From Hofstenia miamia (Eukaryota > Xenacoelomorpha > Acoela > Hofsteniidae), in the NCBI GenBank assembly GCA_900660155.1, contig CABFPE010000490.1, positions 433,190 through 467,104 of the forward strand: DNA of 33,915 nt, written 5' to 3'. The notes beneath the pieces were generated by a model. That model saw nothing but the letters and a program-made list of their open reading frames with translations. It made no database searches and was not told the origin of the DNA. The translations under genes and the position numbers were made by a program. This document shows, in pieces, positions 10,100 to 19,781 of this stretch (the first letter of the stretch is position 1; the number at the start of each line of letters is the position of its first letter).

Positions 10100-10430
10100 C
10101 AGGCATGAAATGCAGAACTCTAGAACTCTAGTGTGGAATGAATAACTTGAACTTGACTCAAAGGCAATTGTCCATTGAATTTTAGAAACTCATACTCAAA
10201 TATGCTTTTAGAACTTATTTCAAGAAACTGGGAAGAAAGACCATTATCCTCTAATTTGACATTCATCAAAAATTGTTTTTTTAAATCTTCAGTTTATATA
10301 CATTGAAAATATTATTTTCTAGGCTTATAAAATCCAATTTGCATTTGAAAAAGCTCTAGCAAACTTGAAATTTTCATCAAAAAATACTTGAACTTGAATT
10401 TGATACACAAAACTCCAACTCAGATGATGT
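10100..10430. repeat. Possible highly diverged copy of the hAT-like MITE
   Basis: Contains ACTTGAACTTGACTCAAAGG near the left and ACTTGAACTTGAATTTGAT near the right, words typical of the CAGGGTTTT family, but neither terminus is preserved. Confidence 0.3.
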
Positions 10431-10661
10431 AACTAAAAATTGACTTCAAAAAGTTTTCAAACAAATATTAAATTTTGGTAATTCCCCAATTGTTGGTTAG
10501 CCCTTTTTTTCATCAAATCAAATTTCAAACCTTCCATATTTTCACCAAAACTCAAAACTAAATAAAAATAGAAATTTAGGATATTTTTACATTGAAAAGT
10601 TTAAATTGATTCATAAAAAATTATAAAAATAAGGATTTATTGAGAATTTCAATATTAAAAG

Positions 10662-11511
10662 TTAAATGACTTGCAAACAATTTTGATTGATCCACATCAC
10701 ATTGGTAACATATATAATTTTTATTAATTCTCTTATTTCAGTTATGTCAATAAAATGAAAGTGTTGCTTTATTCTAATATGTTCTACTACTTCAACTGGT
10801 GATCCACTCTGTATATTCTTTTCAATGCTTACAGAATTAAGAAATGGTTTCTCAGTGTAAGAGGAATTGATCCAGTTACATACCATAGCTATTGTTGCAT
10901 GAATCATTTCAATAAAGAACTACACAGAAAATTTTTAGATTCATAAGGTAATGGGATGCAAGTAAAAATTAAAATTACCAACCATTAAGATTAAAAAGCC
11001 TTTGAAAAAAGTTGCTGTGAATAATGTTCCAATAAGCCAATTATTCACAACCTACTTGAAAGAAATGGGGAAGAAGAAAACATTGATAAATGCCAAGACA
11101 TTAGAAACATATCAACTCAAATAAACATTAAACCAAAAAGTTACTCCTAATCCTCACAATTGGTTGTTTTCAATTAGGATGTCACTACCCAAATGGTCAG
11201 TATTTTGGATGAAGCCACCATATTTTCTATTATAACTATATAAGAATTGTTTCAGTCAGAATATCAAATTTCCAGTGATTCACACACTTTATTTCCACCA
11301 GATTTTTAGAAAAGTCAATGTATTATCTTGATATTCCCAGTGAAAATATTGCAGTTCTCCTCAAAATGGAAAACATATAACTTATTCTGAAGCTATGGAT
11401 CCCATGGCTGCTGTTATAATAGTTTTGTTCAATGTCTGAAGAAATCCTCACCTCATCAAAATTTCTGATATCATTGGGATATCTACATCTTGTTTCTAGA
11501 ATCATCAACAC
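10662..11511 (-). pseudogene. Probable Ty1/copia RT-RNase H remnant
   Basis: Minus strand. From 11511 to about 11240 the reading contains ISYMFSILRR, SLGISR, a stop, then YIDFSKN and NHWKFDILTETILI. This follows the copia pattern in which a short R-P-D-I/A-V-G-x-x-S-R segment is followed by H-W-x-x-x-K-R-I-L-R-Y near the end of RT. A second segment (10907-10662) carries EHIRIKQHFHFID followed by a hydrophobic YV segment, like the K-H-I-x-I-x-x-H-F-I region near the end of copia RNase H. Between them no catalytic residue could be placed. It is fully decayed. The assignment rests on short motif memory and needs a profile search; the alternative is chance similarity. Confidence 0.45.
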
Positions 11512-12189
11512 TGTAACACCCCAACTTGCCTCTTCCTATTAAACTTTCATTTTCTTTCCTCCTCCTTTGGATACAATTCAAAGAAATCTCCTTTCCTCAC
11601 TTCAGTTTCAATTTAGGAAAGTTGTTTCCATCATTGATTGTTTTGAATTTTTAATTCAGAAATCTATGGATCCTGTTGTACAATCTTTGTCATAGTCACA
11701 TTACAAACATTTTAACAAATCTGTGAGGTTGAATGATCATTTGAACCAGCTCTGATCTCCATGCTGTACCTTGGCAAGGAGGAGGGGTTTAATGCACCCA
11801 CATGTATATTTATTGTGTATATTTGGGTCACTGCCAATATACTAGAAACATAGTTTGCACCAACATCTAACCTGTCTGTCAGATTGAGAGCAGACTCTGA
11901 CTATGGTGTGCATGTCTGACTCAAGATATGCCATTGGACAGTTGCTATGAAGTTTCACTGTTACTGCTGGAGTGTTGAGAGAGGACTTGCTTCATCAGTG
12001 TTTGAATTAATAAATAATTTACTTCAGTATCCCAATTTTCAGGACTGTATGTGTTATGTGCACACCCTTTGGGGCAGCAATGTATTTAGGTCTTTTAATA
12101 CAACCTTAAGATATGTCAACAACTGTCATAATGTTCCTCATAAGCATTATCTAGCTCAGGCATGCTGAGGTATGTATTTGGGTTATCAA
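11512..12189. other. No gene recognised
   Basis: CpG-free DNA between the copia-like remnant and gypsy copy A. A plus-strand open stretch at 11947-12168 has no resemblance to any family I know. If copy A ever carried ORFX it should lie here, but none of the ORFX landmark motifs was found. Confidence 0.45.
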
Positions 12190-13510
12190 TTAAAATTTTG
12201 AATTCTTTATTGTTATTGATTTTGTGTGTTCAATATCTTTCATAGTTCCTCTTAGTGATTGCAAATTGTGTGCCATTTTGTTATCTAGTATATAATTATT
12301 ACAATCTAAAACATTTGTTATTATATGTAGACCAGACCAGTAGGTTGCCATCTTCTTTGTTTGTTTGCTGTTCAATGTTTGGACTGCTGTTAATAAGTAG
12401 ACTTTGTCTCCTAGTTTGTGTGGTTCTCTGCACAGGTATTTGTTGTAGTTTCATACTTGTTGGACTATGCTTTTCTTTTTGTACATGCAGACATTTTGTG
12501 GATTTCTTAAAGCTCTTTTATTTGCTTATTTATGTAATCATTTGTAGCAGTTGTTTTATATATTTTGCATAGCATTCCTAATGGTGTTGCTGTTTTATGA
12601 CTGAATGTTGCTTTGAATAGTGTCATTCCTTTTGTTGAATGCATTGATCTTTCATAGAAGTATTATATGAATGGTAGAATAAATCTCCTATGATTCCCTC
12701 TGATTTGTGTTGGAGCAATGTATATCAATTTGATTAAGGCTTGGTTTAGGTGTTTAACTACACCATTACTTTGCTGTTGGTGGACATAGGTCTGAAGCAT
12801 AGCATCCATGTGTGTAGCAGGGCTGTTTCTAATTTGAGCACTGTTTGGTTCATGATTGGAACCATTTCTTCATATTTGGTGAAGTTGTCAACTATGACAA
12901 GAACATATTGATAGCCTTTGTCATTTTTGAAAGCTGTTCAACATTGACATGTACAATTTCATTTGAAGCTAATGATGCAATTTTTTGAAGTTCAGTATGC
13001 TGAGTAAAGAAATGTGATTTATTATTAAGGATGCAAGTTTTATCAATTACTGTAGAGTCACTCAGGGCCCCTTTTTTATTTTTACCAATTATCATTTGTA
13101 TTAGTGCTAAATACTGCCTTAAATTAGATAAATTAGTTTGTTATGTCACTATGATGTCTTGATTTTTTGCTATCAGTTTTCTAGTGCAGTAATTTGAATT
13201 TATAATTATCCATCCCCTAATTTTAGATAAATGTGTACTTGCTCTATAATTTTGAGAGGCAACTTGAATTCAAATTTTGTAAATCCTGAACAGGTAATTA
13301 TTCTTGAATTGTTATAAATATGTGATGGCACAATAGATTTAGTCTCACTTCAATCATGTTTGCTTTTTGCACTATTTATTACTCTAACCCTTTTAGATTC
13401 TTTGATGGATTGTTTTGTAATAATTATTGCTTAAGTCCCAGTAACAATTTGGGAGTTACTCCACTGTGTTTAAGGCAACAACACACTTTCTTCCAGTAGG
13501 CAGCCCAAAT
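12190..13510 (-). pseudogene. Gypsy copy A integrase core and C-terminal segment
   Basis: On the minus strand, the stretch 13095-12892 (CILNNKSHF, NEIVHVNVEQLSK) aligns with copy B positions CLLNNKQH and NEIIHMDLKMLSR; the first catalytic Asp is Asn here. Further down, SNGVVKHLNQALIKLI (about 12720-12770) aligns with the family's NGTVERLNRTLIKLI, with the catalytic Glu changed to Lys. The C-terminal segment 12375-12190 (YWSGLHIITNVLDCNNYIL) matches the GPF-x-I-x-x-V-L type domain of copies B and C. Frames shift several times and the second catalytic Asp is not recognisable. Not functional. Confidence 0.75.
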
Positions 13511-13522
13511 CATGGTACTGCA

Positions 13523-13879
13523 CAGGGTTTTTGAGTACTTGGAATGTTAGGAACTTGAACTCAAATAAGCTCGCAAAACTCGATTGGAAAAACTTGGAAG
13601 AGCAATCATCAAAACTTGAACTCAAACTCACTTGAAAATCCACTTGAAAATAGCGTAAAAATTAAATTTCTTTAAATATCAATTTTCTTACCAATCACAA
13701 AAACTTTTTTTTAATCTTAGAATTATTGTAAAATAAATGTTTTTTACCTTAAAAAACTCGGAATTAGAAAAAAACTCGATTGAACTTGGAATTTCATTTA
13801 AAAAATTACTCAAACTCAAACTTGAAACGTAAAAACTCAAACTCGGCCCGAGTAACTTGAACTTGACTCGAAAACCCTG
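13523..13879. mobile_element. 357-bp hAT-like MITE with perfect 8-bp target duplication
   Basis: Terminal inverted repeats CAGGGTTTTTGAGT and ACTCGAAAACCCTG (a few mismatches) are bounded by identical 8-mers GTACTGCA at 13515-13522 and 13880-13887. An 8-bp duplication and a CAGGG terminus are hallmarks of the hAT superfamily. No coding capacity. It holds nine CG dinucleotides, whereas I find a single one in the 5.7 kb before it, so it inserted recently relative to its surroundings. It lies inside the integrase region of gypsy copy A. Confidence 0.92.
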
Positions 13880-13887
13880 GTACTGCA

Positions 13888-14389
13888 TTAAGTTATGGTT
13901 ACTATTAAGTATAGGGAAATAACAACTTTATTTGATCATTTCTTTTTGCACATTGCACTTAATAAATTGCACTGTGATGATATTATACAGCTGGTGTACA
14001 TGAATGCATGGTAATTACATGCAATATTTATAATTTATTTACATAGGCTGAGGAAATAAGAACACTTGAGATCTGGTTTATTTTGAGCTAGAAATTAACA
14101 ACTAGAGACACACAAGTAGCACCTTGACAAGCTTGGATCTATTTGTGGATACCATTTCAGCATGATGCCATGCAAATTGGTCACTGTTGGAGGATAATTC
14201 TCAGTGAAATATTTTCTGTTTTTTATTGAACTAACAAACTACCAATGTTCTGTTTTTCTGTTGGAATGTGGGTTACTCTCTGCAATGGTAGCCTTTGCAA
14301 CATTCTGCCCATCAATTGAGTTTTCTAGTACTGCTGGAGTAGTCAGAGCTCCCCTGGATTCTACATTACATTAAAGATGACTGAGGTTG
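13888..14389 (-). other. Unassigned stretch within gypsy copy A integrase region
   Basis: Should hold the zinc-binding HHCC part of integrase by comparison with copies B and C, but no such motif is visible on the minus strand. It may be an older insertion or be too decayed to recognise. Confidence 0.4.
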
Positions 14390-14610
14390 TGGTGTTTACT
14401 TGCTACAAATAGAAGACTGTTTTTGGTTAATTTCCATTTGTAACTGTTAAAATATTTTGTTAATGTATTGTTTTTTTACGATGTTTTAACATCTTTGATA
14501 TTATTTACAATTTGTTTTAAATGTATATTGTTTTGGTGGTGTTTTATTGTTTCCTTTTCAGTAATCTCTTCCTTTAGGTGGATGTCAAGCATCAGGTGTC
14601 CTTAATGGTT
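14390..14610 (-). pseudogene. Gypsy copy A integrase N-terminal segment
   Basis: The minus-strand reading LKEEITEKETIKHHQ, then NSYKWKLTKNSLLFVASKH, aligns with the start of integrase in copy B (IKEEILEQEIIEEQ and YKWKTNKNRLLYVESQN) and with copy C (YNWKLTENGFLYAKS). One in-frame stop lies between the two blocks. The RNase H domain that should precede it is missing apart from a few residues. Confidence 0.7.
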
Positions 14611-14664
14611 GATGTTGACTTCCAGAAGATCACAGCATCACAGTCTACAATGAATTCAGGTGTG

Positions 14665-15520
14665 TTAAGACTGGGTAATTTTTATAAGTTCTGATTTAAG
14701 GTTGTTGGGTTCATATTGATGTTTCCAACTCCATTTGAAAGGTGTTTGTGATTTTAGTAGATTCAACATAATTATTATTTTTTCCAATATATTTGGGATA
14801 AAAGCCTGATAATAATTGAAAGATCTGAGGATGTGTTGGATGTCTTTTTTGTTGTTGAGTGGTGGTATCATTGCTATGGTACCACATGCATCATCCTTTA
14901 AGCTAATTCTTCCTCTTTGAATTTTTCTACTGAGAAAACTTATTGATGGTTGCAGAATCTGACATTTCTGACCATTGACCTTTAAACATGATGATTTAAG
15001 TAGGTTCAGTATTTTATCTAAATTTGTCATGTGTTCAAAATTGTTTATATGATACAATGATATTGCACCAATGCCTTTGTCCAATTTGTTGTTATTTTGA
15101 AGGACCTTTGTTACATATCACTAAAATGTAGCAGGGGTTGCATAGGCCAGAGGCCATCTAATCCATAAGGGGTGATGAAAGATGTTTTTTCAATGTTGAT
15201 TATGAGCATCAGTATCTTCCAGTATGCCTTGCAAAGATCAAGGGTGGTGAAGTATGAATTCTGGCATGCAGTATAGAAAATCTCATTTAGATTGTGAAAT
15301 TCTATGTAAAACTTACTAGTTTGGGAATGTGGTTGATTTCACTTTTTGCAGTAAACTATATTTAGGTTGATCAATTTCTGCAATTTTTCCATGGATGCTA
15401 GCTCAGATTTGAATTTAGTCTCCACAAATGGTGTACAGTTTTTTGTTGTGCTGATTTCTTTAGATGTTTTTATAGTAAATATTTTTGTGTTGGGGTTAAA
15501 TTTTATTTGGTTTGAAATTC
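14665..15520 (-). pseudogene. Gypsy copy A reverse transcriptase
   Basis: Minus strand from about 15480: PFVETKFKSELASMEKL and QTSKFYIEFHNLNE (gypsy RT start), then YFTTLDLCKAYWKI near 15250, carrying the first catalytic Asp in the LDLCKAYW motif, then SFITPYGL. The open part 15084-14665 holds LLKSSCLKVNGQKC and KKDIQHILRSFNYYQAFIPN, the connection region before RNase H. The YxDD box is not preserved (the corresponding stretch reads SLYHINNF). Frames change at least twice. Confidence 0.8.
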
Positions 15521-15529
15521 TTGAGTAAT

Positions 15530-16650
15530 CATTGATTTAGAGCTTGGATTCAATGGCTTTCTTGGTAAATGTGGACAATTTATCTTCTTGTTTACATTTT
15601 TGCTTAAATCTACTGCAGATTGGAAGTGGTATGCCATATGTACTATGCATGAAGAGGTTATGCAATGAGTATTTGTTGAGCAAATGGCTCAATCTGTATA
15701 GATGCTCTACTTGTAGGATATAATCTTTGATATCATCATTTTGTTGATAAGTGGTGTTATTGAGTAATATTTTGTATTGATTGCAAACAATTAGAGCATG
15801 AAAATGATCATAAAAATTCTGGATTAGAAACTCATAATTTGATTTAGTAGCATTGTTAAATGTGAGATAATTATTGTAGGCTTTCCCTGTTAGGAAGCTA
15901 TGAAATTGTGCAAGTCTTAGCCTGCTCTTTGTACAGTGAGAGTCTTTTCATATGAAAAGAACCATTCCTCAAATGTTGGTGACATGCTGTCAGCCTTTCG
16001 AGAGAAGCAGTGTGGGGGCATCCTGGTTTTAGATTTTCATCTGTTACCATTGAAAAAAAATCAATGGTTTGTTTTGTTGTGGGCTCCTAATAGCTCTTAA
16101 TCTGTTATTGATTAGGTCTAACTTATCAATTAAATTGATGAGTATTGGAATTGCGCCCTTGGTGGTGATAGTTCACTAATTGTTATTGATGAATATTGAG
16201 ATGGGTTGACATTTGTTATGATGGCTGTGGTTTGTTTATCTTGATGTCCTTTCTTTTGAACTATTGGAGTGGCATATTTACAATAAGAAGAGATTGCATC
16301 ATATGCAAATTCCCTTTGATATTTTGTAAATTTTTTAAGTACATTTTCATCATTTCAACTTTCAGTTCCAGCAATTTGCTTCCTGTGAGATCAGGCAGCT
16401 GGTAACTTTGATATTGTGCCCATTGCATTCTTCAACTTGCTGGAGTAAGTTGTTATTATGTTCTAGGATTTTATAGCATTCACAATGTGTCAGTTCTACT
16501 TCACCATGTGGATGATGCATTTTTTGAAGAACAAGAGCTCCTGGTTGCAATGCTAAAACTGCTCTATGGCTTACCTCAATATTTTTAACTGATCATCCTA
16601 TGCTCTCTTTCCCTATAGCACACAGAACTAGAGACCAACTATGTAAGAAC
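15530..16650 (-). pseudogene. Gypsy copy A gag (N-terminal region and capsid)
   Basis: On the minus strand the segment from about 15985 to 15540 reads SPTFEEWFFSYEKTLTV, then after a frameshift RLRLAQFHSFLTGKAYNNY and YEFLIQNFYDHF. This matches the capsid of copy B (SYNPTFADWLQMLEI, FLLYLMGAASQHY) in order and spacing and fits the Ty3/gypsy capsid pattern. Upstream, 16550-16362 and about 16150-16060 hold helical, stop-interrupted stretches (ECYKILEHNNNLLQQVEEC, INLIDKLDLINNRLRAI) that could be the coiled N-terminal part. No zinc knuckle follows. Confidence 0.65.
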
Positions 16651-16820
16651 AAATCCCATGAGATTACCATTATTCCTATGTCTGCTAAACTCAAGAATTG
16701 GCTCTTGTACAAGATGTCTTTACTACATGTGAGACAATTAGGGTAGCACTGATCACTCAAGTTAAGCACTTCTCTTTTTGGACATAACTTTGGCTGGAAG
16801 CCATACCAATTGGTCATCCT

Positions 16821-17310
16821 TGAGGTTATCTAAAACAGTACTTGTTACTTGGATGAATTACCAATGTTTATTCTAAATTTTTTCTATTCTAATTTAATGG
16901 AATTGGGGCTGTTATGATAAGGTAATTCCTGCAACCTTCTGCCATGACAATGAGTTCTGTAGTGCAATTAGAGTTCCCAGCCCATGATTTGACATAGTGA
17001 CCCTGACGGGATACTGAACAACTGTGTGTAGGGGATCAATGTTTGGAGATGTACTCCAGTTGTGAAGCCTGTGTGCTCATCATCACTGGTCACTTCATGT
17101 TCTTAGCTTTTTCTGTTTTAGTGTTACATGCTTAAGTTCTTTTGTCTCTATGCTTCTACTTGTTGGATTTATTACTGAATACTGCCATACCCCTTTTTGG
17201 TGTTTGCTCTTCTTGTTCTGAAAATTCTATATGTTGATTGGTGGGGAGAGTGCTCCCAACTGTCAGTTTATCTAGTTATCTGAGAAGTGTTATTTTTCTT
17301 GTTTATTACT
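16821..17310. other. No gene recognised
   Basis: Spacer upstream of gypsy copy A. It should contain its primer site and 5' LTR if they survive; neither is recognisable. Confidence 0.4.
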
Positions 17311-17885
17311 AAATGGATTCTAATTGTGCAGTTGTTTGTTCTCCTTGTTTTAGTACTCCTACTCAGATTATCCCCTGTACAAGCATTGGTAGTCTGAACA
17401 TTACCACTTGTACCATTGGATCATTTTTTAATTTATCATTACCAAATTCTCCCAGTCAAGTTTCCCAGAGGAATGATCATTGAATTCTGAATACTCAGAA
17501 TGCTCCATCCATTCCTGTTCATGCTTAGAGCAATCCCAGTCAACCCACCCCACATTTTGATGCACAAAAAATGGAAATAGAGCATCTAAAAATTCATTGT
17601 CTCAACAAGTTGCCATGCAAATGGAAAGCAAGTGCCACATCAAGTCTCTGTAAGCTGAGCTCAACACACAGTATGTAGCATTTCAATGGATGGAAAGACA
17701 AATGCTGTAATCTACAATGGACTTAGAGCTACAGATCCATGAGTTAAATGCTGCTAAGAAGCATGAGGATTTTTCTTCACCTAAAGGCACATGGGTTTGA
17801 CAACAGTAGCATTCAACTGTTGTATAGTTTCCTTTCAGAACAGAAGCAATGAGTAAAGATAGGAAATGTTTATTCCAGCTAGATC
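17311..17885 (+). pseudogene. Unassigned decayed coding-like stretch with coiled-coil character
   Basis: The plus strand reads from an ATG at 17312 through a Ser/Thr/Pro/Cys-rich segment, then across stops and one frameshift into charged helical sequence (DAQKMEIEHLK, MDLELQIHELNAAKKHEDF). It is interrupted at about 17886 by the 5' truncation point of LINE-D. Its layout, low-complexity N-terminus then coiled coil, resembles a retroelement gag or LINE ORF1 start, but no diagnostic motif is present. It could be the detached 5' end of gypsy copy C or a separate element. Confidence 0.3.
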
Positions 17886-18900
17886 TACAACAAAAATGGT
17901 GTTCCACAAGGAACAGTTCTAGGTCCTCTCTTATTTACACTATATGTAAATGACATTGGTAAGACTGGTAATTGTCAGATATATCAATATGCAGATGACA
18001 CATGCATTTTAACAAAGCACAAAAATCCTTATATTGCTGCCAATACATTAACAAATAACTTAAAGCATATTACAAAATATTTTCATGAAAATACATTAAT
18101 GCTAAATATCAACAAAACTCAGTTTACAATATTTTCGCCAAAGCAAATTAGAAGTATTGCATCTAAGGTAACATTGAAAATAGAAGATCATACCATCCAA
18201 ATACTTAGGTGTAGAATTAAATCAAGAACTTAATTTCAATGAATTCATTTCAAAGAAAATTCAACTGATGAATAATGGAATAAACTATCTTTTTGAGATT
18301 AGGTGATTTACAAAATATCCACAATTCATTAATGCTTTTGTAACTAGCCAATTTGAATATGGATGTCAACTTTTAAATAGCTTAAGTATTTTCAATAGTG
18401 ATAAAATCAATATAACCTTCAAACAAGCAATCAGAGCCTTTATTCAACACTAACAAACAAAACCCTAGTAAATATTTACAAAAATACAACTTGCTAGCAC
18501 CTAAGTATTTCATTAAATTTACCAGCTTACTAATACTATACAAACATTTAAATAAACTTCCAAATTTTCTAAACTTTTTAAATGTTGACCTTAACTTCAA
18601 TTCATGAACATTAAACTTCAAATCACCAATTATATGTAAATCAAAGATGTGGGAAATTCCTTCATATTTAATATGATAAAACACTGGAACAGTCTTGATA
18701 TTGAGATAAAGTCGGGCCAAGAATATTTGAATATTTAAGCAAAAATTGAAACATAAACTCTTAAGTCATCAAAATATAAGAGGCACAACAAAAAAATTGC
18801 ATGTGTGGGAACAGAGCTCAATATTGTAGTTTGTAGATCAACTTTTTTCTTTTTTTGTTCAAGCTATACTTTATAAAATTTTAAATGAAATAAAGTGCTT
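17886..18900 (+). mobile_element. LINE-D, 5'-truncated non-LTR retrotransposon with RT pseudogene
   Basis: Begins abruptly in RT motif 4, GVPQGTVLGPLLFTLYVND (GVPQG at 17898-17912), followed by the intact catalytic YADD at 17988-17999 (QYADDTCIL). Then come NTLMLNINKTQFTIFSP (fingers-thumb link) and a shifted-frame YLGVELNQELNFNEF. The C-terminal region to about 18780 includes FKQAIRAF and YKHLNKLPNF and is broken by many stops. An AATAAA signal is at 18889-18894. Same broad CR1/L2-like type as LINE-B and LINE-C but clearly a different, older copy. It is almost CpG-free. Confidence 0.82.
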
Positions 18901-19699
18901 ATGACTCTTACTTGCAGCTTCCTAGCCTACATCTAATTAGTAATACATGTTTGGTCTCATTATCATTCTATTTATAGATCACCTATGTAGTCTAATTAAT
19001 ATAAAATATAATAACCTATGATCAGTTATCCAACCATTTTCTCAGAGGTTTTTATTATTGCATACATGTCAATGAAAGAACTGATATTCAGCTAAACAGA
19101 GAAAAACTCCTAATTGTACACCTAACAGAATTGCAGTTTTGTGGCTTGGATCAAGGACCCTCAAATTGCTCATGATGTGTGCCCTTGCCCCTACTAATGT
19201 ATTGACTATTTAGCTTGACATGATTTAATAATAAGCAAACCAAATTAAATCTAAAAATAAGTTTTTCAAAGAATTTACTCCAACAGTTTTCCAAATGATT
19301 TTTCTCTATTTATAGTTTCAGATCCAAAAGTACCTGTTGAATTTGAATTTTGAATTGTCTGCCAATATGGCTGAAAAATAATAGAAGGGATATTGCCCCC
19401 TTCATTTTTGCCAAATTGTTTTGGCAAATAGTATTTGGTAAATGTTGTTCTTTAGTTGCATTTTACAAAATTAATGATGATAAATCTAAATTGATTTTGC
19501 TTTACAATTAATATTAATTTAATCATAATTTGATGATAATCTTCCTTGACCAACTCTTGTTGATGCAAATTCTGGTTGCTTTATCCTCTTTAGTGTGGTT
19601 TCTCTCTATGGCAGCACAGGAATTTTGATTCTTTTATGTTCTCTGATATTGGTTTAATCTCTCATAGTTTGCTCATTTTTCTAGAAAATATATCATAAT
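18901..19699. other. No gene recognised; one short hairpin
   Basis: AT-rich DNA between LINE-D and the 3' end of gypsy copy B, where copy B's 3' LTR should lie if retained; no copy of the candidate 5' LTR was seen. A perfect 9-bp stem with a 4-base loop (TTTGCCAAA / TTTGGCAAA) is at 19407-19428. Confidence 0.45.
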
Positions 19700-19781
19700 A
19701 TTTTTGATACAGGTGGATCCCTTTTATCATTATCATTAACATCATCTGTGCATCTGCTCTGCTTGTATGTGCTAGGTCTTC

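Larger units (their letters stand above)
12190..16820 (-). mobile_element. Gypsy copy A: heavily decayed, internally deleted LTR retroelement
   Basis: Minus-strand order from high to low coordinates: gag N-terminal region, capsid, RT, integrase N-terminus, an unassigned stretch, a MITE insertion, integrase core and integrase C-terminal segment. Compared with copy B it lacks nucleocapsid and protease (the capsid end at about 15540 runs almost directly into RT) and nearly all of RNase H (14600-14665). Every domain has stops or frameshifts, and all three integrase catalytic residues are altered or not found. No LTR or primer site could be recognised. Confidence 0.8.

Noticed and set aside
11947..12168. 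73-codon plus-strand ORF as a possible host exon
   Set aside because: No family resemblance, no splice-site support and no conserved neighbour.
16362..16817. Cysteine-containing minus-strand ORFs considered as an envelope-like gene
   Set aside because: They lie just upstream of copy A capsid in the same direction, the position of the gag N-terminus; no signal peptide or membrane segment was seen.
17683..17907. Cysteine-rich minus-strand ORF suggesting a small secreted protein
   Set aside because: Overlaps the start of LINE-D RT on the other strand and has no convincing start context or signal peptide.
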